Positions 1 through 9,944 of a DNA stretch of 64,000 nucleotides are shown here, one piece after another (the stretch's first letter is position 1; each line of letters begins with the position of its first letter). This DNA comes from Sambucus nigra. Its lineage: Eukaryota; Streptophyta; Magnoliopsida; Dipsacales; Adoxaceae. The DNA is taken from positions 155,861,241 to 155,925,240 of the forward strand of contig OX422221.1 of the NCBI GenBank assembly GCA_949130495.1, given 5' to 3'. The notes under the pieces are model-generated. The model was not told the DNA's origin and did no database searches. It saw only the letters and a program-made list of their open reading frames with translations. Made by a program: the position numbers and the translations under genes.

Positions 1-1204
1 TGTGATGTATTGACATTGATTGGCCTACAGTCTTGACGTCAAACCATAAGATCATATATGTTTAGAGCTTGGTCCACTGTGCATCGTAGATCAGGGGGAT
101 CATCTTCGCCTTTAAATATTCTCTTGTTAGCTCTCCCTCTTCTTCCTCGGACGCCAATACCTTCCACTCTACCTCAATCGTTTACATAATTTACCCTCGA
201 GGGTATTTCCCTCCCCGAGCAAGATGATGATCTTAGCAATAAACTTGACAAGGAAGGTAGGGGTGGCATGGGTTTTACAACTAGGTAGCGATCATGTTGC
301 AGATTTATTTTGGCTGCAGCCCCTGTGCACAAACTTGAAAGATCTTGTCTTTTAGTGTTTCCTCCCTCATGTTTAGGGAGCACTTGTGAAACCTCCTGAT
401 TTAGGCGACAACATCCTTTCCTGGCTTTTTCTTCTCTCGGGCCAGTTATTTGAGCAAAAACTCATCCTTAGCCAAAAAGAACTATTGTACGAATAAAACA
501 TGAAAATCTTCCCAGGAGGTCACAGTACCTAAGGCCAAGTGGGAGTACAACGTGTAATCTTTCTTCATCAGGGACTTTGAAAACTCCCTTAGCCTCAATT
601 TTTTTTCGTTACAATGGGCCCCAAGGCTCTCAATGATCCTTTTCACGTGATCCTTAGGGTTTTCACTCTTCCCTGTGTATTTTTCAAATATTTGTGGAAT
701 ATACCCTACTGGGTAGGGTGCATTATTATATTCCTCCAGATATTGAGTGCGAAAGTCATCGTAAATCGAGGAACTATCTCCAACCTTGGACACTGTTATG
801 AACTTTAATAGACCCTTCTTCATTTCCTCCATGCAAGGTGGTGGAGAACTGATTAGTGACATTATTGCAAAAGATGGCATCGTTGGTTCAGCTGGTTCAC
901 TCTTCCCCACACCTCTAACCGTTGTATATGCCATTGAAGTCATTCCCTAACCTTGCATAGACGATCCTATTATTATAGGTGGGATAGTGAGAGGAGAAGT
1001 TATGGGAGGAGTGTAACAACAGGTAGATGGAACACTGGGAGGAACACTACTGAACTTAAGTGTTGTAACTCCACCCGTAATGGAGGGAGCTGGTATCTCC
1101 GTCGATTGTGTCATGAATGAGTTCTCACCTCTGGTGATTACTAACACCGCCTGAGTCAATTGGGTTTTGATGAACTCCAAGAATGACAACATGAGACCTA
1201 CCAT
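1..1204 (-). pseudogene. Gag remnant of Ty3/gypsy element Z (cut by window edge)
   Basis: Read right to left, this encodes a retrotransposon capsid (Gag) precursor. The best-kept block (943 to 482) has the capsid-core pattern: a short FEKYTGKSENPKDHVKR segment that corresponds to the usual F-x-G-x-x-DP-x-EH region, then YSHLALGTVTSWEDFHVLF, the usual W-x-x-L-x-x-F-x-x-F region. It continues in another frame (about 480 to 370) with FLAKDEFLLK and LAREKKKPGKDVV, the typical x-L-x-x-L-x-Q-x-x-GE-x-x-x-x-Y block. The N-terminal part (1204 to 947) is serine/threonine/proline-rich. At least one frameshift lies near 480 and several stops follow, so it is broken. No protease or RT is visible because the element leaves the window at base 1. 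A host gene is unlikely given the PBS-like site just upstream. Confidence 0.75.
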
Positions 1205-1400
1205 TTGTGTTGAGCTTAGTCCTACCTACATGCCTGCCCTCTCCATCACATAGATAGAAAATATGTTAGGCTCCCTTCATGTTGCTCTTACTCCTTCAGG
1301 TAATATAGTTACATCTGGCTCTTCCTCACGTTGCATGGTATCATAATCAATAGTCCAGGTAGTATTATCGTCTGGCATCTTTTCAGAAGAGAATACCTCT

Positions 1401-1415
1401 CTAGTAGAGTCGCCA
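1401..1415 (-). other. Primer-binding site of element Z (tRNA-Arg type)
   Basis: On the minus strand the site reads TGGCGACTCTACTAG, immediately inside a TG-starting LTR edge (plus strand TG at 1419). From what I remember of plant tRNA-Arg, whose 3' end is CCAGCAGAGTCGCCA, it matches at 13 of 15 positions. It lies about 200 bp upstream of the gag remnant in the correct orientation. Confidence 0.6.
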
Positions 1416-3211
1416 AATGTAAGATGTGGGTTCTTGAAATACAGTTAGTATCAAGCAAAGCATAACCCCTTATCACAATCAGTATTATAGCCCCGGATGG
1501 TATTTAATAATGACAATGAATGAGGGCAAGAGGGACAATAATGTTCAACACTCATACTAGTAATAAATGAGACATTTACACCATAAATACACTATAAATA
1601 CAATAAATAGATGGGACCATCGAGTATTTTGGTCGGAGGGAGAACGAGAAAGCACTCTCGGCCCAATAAAGGTAAGGCATGAACTCCAAGCTTAGTTAAT
1701 GCTCAATAATGAGGGTATTAATGGGTGTTAGGAGAATGTTAGGGAAATCAATGTTCTCACAAAAGATCTCATGTATGAGGAAAATCCAATAGCAATTCGG
1801 TATCAAGATTGTCATCCATGTAAACTATTTGGTATGTATATTTATATGAAGTCAAGGTTACTCGAGTAACCTTGCTGGCATTAAATGTGATTGAAGGCAT
1901 TAAATGTTAATGTACCGTAGCATTAATGTTGAAGATAATGCATTAAATGCATGCGAGATTATATTTTGGTGGAAAACTTCTTAACCAGTTAAAAGCATGG
2001 TGGCATTAATTAGGAACAAAATGTGGTAGTTCAAAGGCTTTCCTTAGAATGACTATGAAATCAGACATGGCTAACTAGGCCTTCCATCCTAAGGATAATC
2101 TCACTTGAGTGTTGTAATGTCGAGTCCCTAAATGCCAAACATCATGACATCATAAAGTAGGTGAAAAATCACCCCACTAGATGTGTGGTCAAATTAATCA
2201 AAAGGATGATACATGGTTTTGAGGTTTCTCGGCTGGAAGGTAGCTCGGGCATTTGGTATGCGATTTGTTGGCTAAGAACTATCTCTAGGCAAAAGATATG
2301 AGATTGGGGTCCCTCGAGGGGGTTCTTTAGAATATGTTGAAGTCATGGTAACTCGACTAGAACTACCCAAGTGTTCCAAGAGGGTTGGTTACTTCATTCT
2401 CAATGTTTCCTTTCTCTTAATCCTTCAAACCATGTCCCGGTAAGGTTCCCAAGAGGAGGTCGTTTGATAGAGCATGTGAGCTTTTCGATGCCCTGATAGA
2501 TGTGGTCCCTAGAGGGTACCGAACAACCTCGCCCATATTAAAAATTAAGCTTATTCAACAAATAAAGTATAAGATCAAATACATTCTTCTTATATGAGAA
2601 AATATTGTTATTCAAATTACTTTTGCCTTCTAAGAGAGTACTTCGAGGAGTGTCTTTGGAGGGTCTTCATGGGAAGTCCTTCGAGATGTCTTTATCTTCC
2701 TCTTAAGTTGCTACGTATATGACCAACTCAGTTAATCAATCTTTGGTGGTGACTCTCCCCTACACAGCGGTTGACCTCTTGTTGGAAGGCTTTTTATCGA
2801 AGGATAATATTTTGTTTTTATTATCTAATTGACAATTGTAATTCATGTAACTTTTTCTTATAATAAAAATATCTTCTTTATTTGGAGCAGGACCTTAATA
2901 TAAATGAAAGAAAGTTATTTCCTTCCTCGTTATAACTGCCTGCTCATTTTTTTATTGACTTGTTGAATTCACTAGGAAGTGTCCCTCATAAACTGTTACT
3001 GCTCCCTTGGCTTGTAACTTGGCAAGTCATATATATAACTTTTCCTTAAGTCTGTGGAAAGCTTGTCTTATATCACATTTTTTTTGGAAAAATAGTATCT
3101 AATATTAACTCCCTCGTTTTGAACATGTAAGGTATTTTGGGATTTATACTTTAAAATACTTTTTTGTAAGAAAAGTTGTTTTGTTCATCATATTTTGTCA
3201 TTAAGGGCACA
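1416..3211 (-). repeat. LTR of element Z and unresolved non-coding DNA
   Basis: The LTR of Z should begin just outside its PBS (TG at 1419 in plus coordinates). I could not fix its other edge, because no second copy of this LTR lies in the window. The rest, up to the putative 3' end of element A at 3211, is AT-rich and has no recognisable coding domain. It does not match the presumed 5' LTR of A at 9022-9705, so I do not call it A's 3' LTR. Confidence 0.35.
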
Positions 3212-3235
3212 TATCCCCCCACGTATAGTGGGAAA
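3212..3235 (-). other. Possible polypurine tract of element A
   Basis: On the minus strand this reads as a G-rich run (CACTATACGTGGGGGGATA) followed by TGTGCCC, downstream of the integrase remnant. That is where a polypurine tract and the start of a 3' LTR would lie. There is no matching LTR to confirm it. Confidence 0.3.
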
Positions 3236-3620
3236 TTCTCCTCAAAGTATTGTCTCTTTTCTATTATACTGTGACTAATGTGAGGTAATATAAAATTTAT
3301 TCAAAAAAGAAAATTTATCAGAGGAACATAAACAAAATAATGATGCACCCACCCACACATTTTTGGTTGGATGTATAAAGTACTTGTTGTCTATGTTAAA
3401 TGACAAATATTTTTACTGTTAAAAGATATCTTGATAAAAAAGAGAAAGTAGTCATGACTAGATAATTTCTATTGCATTCACTATTATAAAAAAGATATAT
3501 AAGTGCTATTACAATAGAATGTTTCTCATTATTGTCTATATTTTGACTTGAGGGATTTCCCTCTATAAAACAATCTTCCAATAAATTGGAAAGTACAAAA
3601 AATAGATTGGGATACCTTAA
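3236..3620. other. Non-coding 3' trailer of element A
   Basis: AT-rich sequence between the integrase C-terminus and the putative polypurine tract. No conserved domain was seen. A 61-codon open frame here (3396-3581, minus) has no family resemblance. Confidence 0.4.
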
Positions 3621-5180
3621 GGATAGGATTTATTAATCCACTTGCAATTAACTGATTGAATGAACTCACTTTTCTGGCTTCGAGATCTAGCAATGTCTTG
3701 ACCTCCCCACACCTTGCACCACAAATGGGCCATCCTAATTGGGTTTTGATATTAATTTCGACATGTTCCTAATATGGTGAGTAGATGCCCTCAAAATCGA
3801 TTCTCCTACCTGGAATTCTTTAGGCTTAAATAAATTTTCATTAGCCCTAGATAATTGCTAAGTGTGGGCCTTAAAATTTTCTTTGTCTTTATCATGATGT
3901 TCATTCAAAACTTCTCATTGTACATGTCTTGTGTCTGGTATGAGTTTATGGCATAGAGCCATCAGGGAGGGCTGAGGTTATTGCTAACTCTACTGGAAAG
4001 ATGCATTATGTCCCATAAATTTGGAAGAATGTGGTAAAATCAATTGTCTTGCTCATCGAACTCCTGTAGGCCCATAGCACCATTGGAAACTTTTCATCCC
4101 ATATGTTCGGTAAATCCTCCAGCCTTTTTTTAAATGTTAATCAACATCTTATTCGTGGCTTACTTTTTACCATCACCTTTAGGGCAAGAGATTGTTAAAC
4201 TGGTATGGACAATTTTATATTTATCTTTGAGAAGCCCTATTTGCTTTCACACAAATTGCTTCCCATTATCCATGAGGATGAACTTCGAAATAATGAACCT
4301 ACAAATTATGTACACCCTCATGAATTATGTTACCACTTGAACAATGACCATCCTTAAAGGGATCGCTTCTGCCCACTTAGTGTACAATTATATGGCAATG
4401 ATGATGAAAGATTTTCCATGAGAAGCTGGGCTTATTTTTCCAACCAAATCAAATGCCAAAGCATGAAAGGGGTATGGTTCAGCTAGACAATTTAGGCTTA
4501 CCAAGGGGTCTTGGACCATATTACCATGAAGTTGTCATTCTCTTCACTTTTTCATGAAGCTGATAGAGTTTACCTCCATTATTGACTAGTATTACCTTAG
4601 GGTCATCAACTGATTGTATAGCTTAGTGCTTCCTATGTGTGAAGGTTCATGATATTCCTTCAACACTTTCACCATATCCTCCCCTACCACACACCGTAAT
4701 GCCTTTTCATTATATCCGTTCATACAGAGTGCCCCTTCCACCAAGTACAATCGGGCAAACGTTTTCTTTAATTATATTTCATCTTCCTTTTCAGCTAGGA
4801 ACTCTCCATATTTGAGGAATGCAATGTAAAGTTTCCTCTAATCTTCAAAGTTTTCCATAAATTTTTCCTTAGTTGGTTTGTCAAATTGCATATGGAATTT
4901 TAAACAACCATGTTAAAAACGAACAACCTCTGCTCTCATAGTAGGCCAATAATAACCTCCTCTTTAGAATCGCCAATAAAGTGGGATATTAGTATCACCA
5001 CAATACTTCTCATGCATTAATGCTAATTTTTCTTTGTCCTCCTCTTCTCCTATGCATCTTGACAAAAAAGAAACCAGGACTTTTAAAGTTAAGTGTTCTT
5101 TGGAGAAAGTGGTAGTTAACAATCTCTAACAATTTCATTTTTCCTTATTTAGTTTTTAATTGATTCACAACCGAGAATTT
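3621..5180 (-). pseudogene. Integrase remnant of element A
   Basis: Minus-strand fragments in shifting frames give a Ty3/gypsy integrase, which inserts the cDNA into host chromatin. An upstream part (about 4930 to 4640) resembles the linker and zinc-binding approach (CVVGEDMVKVLKEYHE, then SHIGSTKLY). The catalytic core follows at about 4480 to 4080: FDLVGKISPASHGKSF supplies the first Asp and MDNGKQF the second. The position of the catalytic Glu (normally NGQAEATNK) reads DGKK-stop-ATNK, with the stop at 4160-4162. The C-terminal part (about 3850 to 3750) holds FQVGESILRAST and a GPFVVQGVG segment, matching the usual VGDLVL and GPF-x-V motifs. Many stops and frameshifts make it non-functional. 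A second YYWPTMRAEV-like segment near 4950 lies out of the usual order. Confidence 0.7.
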
Positions 5181-5439
5181 CTAGCCATCTGTCTCTTCAC
5201 TGGGAAACAACGATTGCATTATTGTCAAGGCCATTCTTTTTCGAGTTGTGATGGTGGTCTCCATATATTACATTTCCAAATTTTTCATGATGGTTGCCAG
5301 TGTGTTCGATTCTTATTCATTGTATACTGATGCCCTTTTATCTTTACTTCTAAGAACCGATTAAGAAGCCACTAGATGATTGATCTATTCAAGGCCTTAT
5401 TGGTGTGCTTGTGTGAGATTTATCCATTAAGTTGTTTAA

Positions 5440-5935
5440 TAACCAAGTTATAATTTCCTCTTATACATCACACTCGTATACCTCTCCTCGCTCCCTCCAA
5501 TAAGAAAAGTATGAGAGCCTCATATACCGCCTCAGTATTGAACACTTGAAATCTAACCTATAGGAGAGGTTGATATTTTCATTATCATTAGAAAGAATGA
5601 TACCGACCCCGCCTGTCCCTTGCGCATACGAGCCATCAAATGGCACCTTTCACCTCTACATCTCTTCTCCCAAGCAGGATTGACAATTTTCACCTAGTAG
5701 CTCTTCACTTGGAGGTTCCATGTTTTGACTTGAAATATTTCCTCATAAATCAGCCATTGTCTGGCTCTTGATATGTTTTAGCATGACACAATTCAAATCA
5801 TATCTAAAAAGTATCAGGAACCACATGGCTGGTGTTCCCACTAAGATAGTCTGTTTTATGAAATATTGGATAGGGTTATATTTGGTAACGATATTCACTT
5901 TGAACGCGAGCGGTTCAAATCTCTAAAATCTTCAC
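5440..5935 (-). pseudogene. RNase H region of element A
   Basis: The 3' half (5660 to 5461, minus) encodes the start of a retroelement RNase H, which removes RNA from RNA:DNA hybrids: FDGSYAQGTGGVGIIL has the conserved (M/F)-x-FDG-S-x-x-x-x-x-GxGIvL pattern with the first catalytic Asp. The expected NN-x-AEYEA block is degraded. The 5' half (about 5935 to 5750) matches the tether and first RNase H end, with PIQYFIKQTILVG and IKSQTMADL corresponding to the usual P-x-KYIF-x-x-P-x-x-x-GR and IKGQA-x-ADFLA motifs. Several stops interrupt it. Confidence 0.65.
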
Positions 5936-6130
5936 AGACTCATATCTTCTTATTATCGTTCTTTGCAACAGATACAATGCTTGATAACTAGATTGGTTAT
6001 TGGATAGGCTTGATGAATCCAGTCATGAGAAGATTCTCCACCTCTACATTGATTTACAGATCCATCTTAACTTTATAAGTTCGCATGGCCTACCTCTATG
6101 CCAACATGTTTGGTAAAACATTAAGCTCAT
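5936..6130 (-). pseudogene. RT N-terminal remnant of element A, palm deleted
   Basis: The minus strand gives NLLMTGFIKPIQ, then SVAKNDNKKI and a VCEDFRDLNR block. These correspond to the conserved reverse transcriptase opening (GFIRPI, V-x-VKKK-x-GK-x-R-x-CVDYRDLN). Immediately after RDLNR, where about 150 residues carrying the YxDD site should follow, the sequence jumps to the RNase H tether. The palm with the polymerase site is therefore missing, presumably by deletion. Stops are present as well. Confidence 0.7.
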
Positions 6131-6690
6131 GAGAGTTCACTTCTTGATTTATCCCCGACATCTACATATATTTTCATGTAAATACGTTTATGAATTACCT
6201 ACCATATCAATGATCTCTTCTCGTTGTTTAGGTCTCAAATGCTTTGAAATGAATATGGGTCACTCATCACCCTATTATATTCCTAAATTTAAACTTCCAA
6301 CTCTTAGAGATACTCACATGGACCATCTTATATGCACTCTGAAGCTTTTTCTCACTCCTCCAGATGTTCGATAATATGTAACTCACCCACCATAAAACAC
6401 TTTGGTTCTAGTTCGACATATTATACCTGAAACATTACCCCCGCATACCATTATAAATGCTAAATAACTTTACCACTGGGGAAAATATTTTTCTTGCAAG
6501 TCTATTAGGGTCTTGCCTCCTCTTCAAACTTTCTCTTTCATTTCCACTTACTCTCAGAAGGGGAAACTTATTAGCCTAACCACTCATGTAGTGACTTCTT
6601 CGGTTTGGCATTTTTTTAACCACACACTGTTCCCCATCTCCTCTGATCAAGCATCTCCTTTTTGCATCCAACTCCATGCAAAATGCCGCA
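6131..6690 (-). other. Degenerate PR-RT linker of element A
   Basis: Sequence between the protease and RT remnants. Only short open frames exist on either strand and no domain is recognisable. Position suggests the protease-to-RT linker of element A. Confidence 0.35.
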
Positions 6691-7290
6691 TCGGCCAAAT
6701 GGGCATTTTCACCGAGAATGGTATCTTCGTGGACTTAATCGCAATATCTGTTCTATGGATGTTAGCTTTTGTGCACTGGTGAAATATTGACGACACGATC
6801 TTATTCGTATGCATCCACATCTGACCTATTAACAGGTTATAACTTTTGTTGTCATTGATCATGCGAAACTTAATGTGGGATGTCAAGTTTCCCAAATTAA
6901 TCCACGCATAACATATCGAAGTGACTGCATCCCCCTGCTATCAAAGATAGAAATCACAATAGGTAGTAGCACAATCTTCTCTTAATAAATTCTCATTTCG
7001 TATAGAGTGATCATGGGCATGATATTTATTGACGCACCTCCGTTTAAAAGTGCCGTAGGGAAACTAATCCCGTCCACCCATACTGTAACATATAGAAGTT
7101 AGTTATGAACGAAGTGTACCTTTTTATCCTCTTTCAAAAACATCGTCTCAAATGTATATCCATTAATCAACCTTCTAATAGGATCATGCCAGTTGAGGGA
7201 GGGATCCCTTCACTCTTGGATCTCTTCCAAATTCTTCTTGGTGATCGCCATCTGTGTTTCGTGTTTCACCCCAAAATGGTTAAAAACAAC
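6691..7290 (-). pseudogene. Aspartic protease remnant of element A
   Basis: Minus-strand reading shows the run-up DPSLNWHDPIRRLINGY (about 7240 to 7150), then VDGISFPTALLNGGASINIMP (about 7080 to 7015). That is the retroelement pepsin-like site, normally LLDGGAS. The catalytic Asp codon here reads AAC (Asn), so the site is dead. Further on, YNLLIGQMWMHTNKIVSS (about 6840 to 6785) is the conserved YN-x-x-LGR-x-WL(H)-x-x-x-x-V-x-S block. The enzyme would normally cut the Gag-Pol polyprotein in the virus-like particle. Frameshifts separate the two halves. Confidence 0.72.
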
Positions 7291-7949
7291 ATAAAAATTG
7301 GCTTATTTGCAATAAATGCACATTTTAAGTCAATTTCAACTTTGTATGTTTTCACATTATATATACTCTTCTTCTAATGTCGACCCTCATCCAAGGCAAA
7401 GACCACATCCACGCATTCTTTTTAGGGACTCACCCACTTTCCCCAGTCATCTTTCTAATTTTATTTTACTAAGTATTCTAGGAACTCTTCACATGCATTT
7501 TGTTTCTCCTCCATTCTTCGGAGCTAAGAATTCCTTCTTCATCATGTGCCACCACCATGTTTATCATCCCATAATGGTGAGACAATAAAGGATTTTCATT
7601 AAAATTCATTACCGGGATTTGCATGTTTACATTAGTGACCCGCTCTTCTATTATTCTATCTAGTTAGTAGCAATTATGGGTGGCATGTTGAACCCTCTAG
7701 TGTATCTCACAAAACTTCGCATCTTAGCTTTTCGTTATTGTGGGTATTTGATCATTGGAGTGGGAATAACCTCCTACCTCCTTGTCAATCAATGTATGAT
7801 AGTAATCCATATCCTCTGCCACTCTGCATGGAAGTGGTGGTGGGACATCATCCCTAAACTTTCTCTTTCCAATAACGCTATTATTTTTGGATCCTTGGAT
7901 CCTTTATTTCCTTTAGGGCTCCTCTCAAGATAGTTCACCGCTTGTCATT
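7291..7949 (-). other. Gag C-terminal and protease spacer of element A
   Basis: A minus-strand stretch between Gag and protease. One readable piece (about 7350 to 7270: KVEIDLKCAFIANKPIFM) would precede the protease. No zinc-knuckle cysteine pattern could be identified. It is decayed. Confidence 0.4.
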
Positions 7950-8900
7950 AGGGACATGAAACCTTCACTCCAACAACGGCATACGTGCCCTCAATCCTTG
8001 AGGCTTGCCCGAGTTTGATGATCATAGCTATATTACTAGCTGCTCATGTGAACTCTCTAAAAGTACCATCATGAGTTTCATTGATTAGATAGATCTTGTA
8101 CTCTTTTAGCATCCCCTCAACACATATCTGCAATAATCATGCTTCTGTAACATCTTATTGGACATCCAACGCTTTTTCTTTGAAGGGCTCGATATAATGA
8201 ATCAACTGTTTACTCAGCTTTTACACCTATTGGGCCAAATGGCTCAAAGTGAACTCATCCTCTGCCAAGAAAAATTTCTGCAAGAACTGCATGTGCATCT
8301 CCTCCTAAGTAGAAACGCTATGTGGATCCAAATCGGAATACCATGTGCATACTTTTACCATGTAGTTTTTCAAAACTCCTCTAACTTCAAATCACTGCCA
8401 TTTCCATGTACGCTAATGTACTTAATAAATCCCTTAACATGCTCTCTATGATTTTCACCTTTCCATTGAACTTTTTGAACTCAGCAGGAATATGCCCCTC
8501 TGGTTATCGATTTTAATTGTTGATTTATGGATATAGACTTTACAATTCCTCATACATGATATGTGACTTATTTTGAGAGGAGAGGAACATTTTCACTTCC
8601 TCCATTGTGACAACTTTAGCAGGTGACTACTCTATCCCAACCCTTTTTGCTCTTAGTGAACTCACGAGCATTGTCGCTTACTCTATCACTGTTCTTCTGA
8701 TAAAAGTTGTATCCACTACCACTGTTTTTCCTCCTACGGGACCCATCACTGGAATTATGTAAGCCTGGACCAATCTAGCCATATCCATGTTATACTGCTT
8801 CAAAAATTCAAAAAACATGCTCATCAAGTCCATCCCACTAAGGGGTGTGGCCACTGATGTTCTTGCTTGCCCACCTTGAGGAGCATGTTCTCTTGCTTCA
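7950..8900 (-). pseudogene. Gag remnant of element A
   Basis: Minus-strand Gag of a non-chromoviral Ty3/gypsy element. In order, it shows PEGHIPAEFKKFNGK and REHVKGFIKY (about 8500 to 8430), the usual F-x-KF-x-G region; MQFLQKFFLAEDEFTLSHL (about 8290 to 8225), the usual F-x-x-x-F-x-x-E-x-x-x-x-LA block; HYIEPFKEKALDV (about 8200 to 8160); and GMLKEYKIYL (about 8105 to 8070), the usual GLLPEYR-x-x-L block. Stops and frame changes occur throughout. It is clearly related to the Gag of Z at the left edge, so A and Z appear to be members of related families inserted in the same orientation. Confidence 0.72.
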
Positions 8901-9004
8901 GTGATTGGTCATTCGATCCCTCTAAACTCCACTACAAGCTAGCGTATTATAAAAAACTCGCTTCTTTGAAACATTCTATCCTTATTTATACATGACAGGG
9001 AGAC

Positions 9005-9019
9005 ACAACAAAGTCACCA
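9005..9019 (-). other. Primer-binding site of element A (decayed)
   Basis: Minus strand reads TGGTGACTTTGTTGT, at the same place relative to gag and LTR edge as the PBS of Z (TGGCGACTCTACTAG). The differences are mostly C-to-T type changes, as expected for a methylated, decayed copy. Confidence 0.5.
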
Positions 9020-9021
9020 AA

Positions 9022-9705
9022 TGTAAAAGGGTGGTGGTACTGGGGTCTATGAATATACTAGATCTAGTGAGGCTTGACCCACTCCAATGGAAACTGCCTT
9101 CAAGGTGTTCAAGAGATGTAAGAAGATAAAATACAACCTTTTCAATAAAATGGTGATTCTGTAATTATTTCTGAGAAAAATAATGATTATCCGTAAACTT
9201 TTCAGTAGCAACAAAATAAAAAAGGGATCACTTACAAGTCATGTTTACTGGGAGTGAAGAGAAAAGTAGTTCAAGTACTAAGGAGAGAGCATGCAAAGAA
9301 TACTTTATGGGTCTATTTGTGAAGAGCAACAATGCTTTATTTATGATACGATATTGACCTTGCCCAAGGGCTCTAATTACAGGTAAATACTATGGCTAAT
9401 GTGGCTAGTGTGCACCAAGAGGATATTCTTTGAGACAATATCTAAGTTATACTCCCATTTCACTATTTGTTCTCTATCCAATCTAACAGACGACATTTGG
9501 CACAACCCGGAGTCAAAAAGAAAATATGTTGGACATAGTGCCAAGAAATAAGATTTGATAAATATTTTCTCAAACGATAAATTCGTAAATAATCTTTTTG
9601 AAAACTTGCGAATGTTCTTGAGGGCCACTCGACAATGTTTATCTTGAAAGAATTTTATGGGAAGTACCTTGGATACTTAACTATTTGAGTAAGTGTGGAT
9701 TGTTA
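9022..9705 (-). repeat. Presumed 5' LTR of element A
   Basis: The block starts with TG just outside the PBS and can be closed at ...TTACA (9705), which on the minus strand gives a TGTAAC start. No second copy was found, so the outer edge is a guess. No coding potential of note. Confidence 0.35.
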
Positions 9706-9939
9706 CATCCCTCCTATTATAATTATCTCTTTCCAAAGGCATTGGATTGGTTGGACCTTAGCTTGTGTAACAAGACTTGCCTCTCAAACTAAAAACCAAA
9801 ACTCTCAAAGGATCCCAAGTAGATATTTACTCAAGCCCTGATTGCTCGACTAAGGCTTCTTGATAAGCATTTACATGTATAAAAAATAACAAAGTGTATC
9901 AATTAGTGTAAATAAACTTATTTGTAGCATGGGCCTAGG
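9706..9939. other. Unassigned spacer left of element B
   Basis: AT-rich DNA between the presumed LTR of A and the target-site duplication of B. Nothing recognisable. It could be the outer part of A's LTR. Confidence 0.3.
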
Positions 9940-9944
9940 GTTAG
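9940..9944. other. Target-site duplication of B, left copy (gttag)
   Basis: The five bases before the TG start of the left LTR of B. The partner after the right LTR (34874-34878) reads gttgg, a four-of-five match, as expected for an old insertion. Confidence 0.55.

Noticed and set aside
2540..3211. 3' LTR of element A
   Set aside because: It has the right place but no similarity to the presumed 5' LTR at 9022-9705.
4900..5000. Second YYWP-type integrase motif in A
   Set aside because: It lies before rather than after the linker block. Decay prevents deciding between a rearrangement and chance, so it is only mentioned in the integrase entry.
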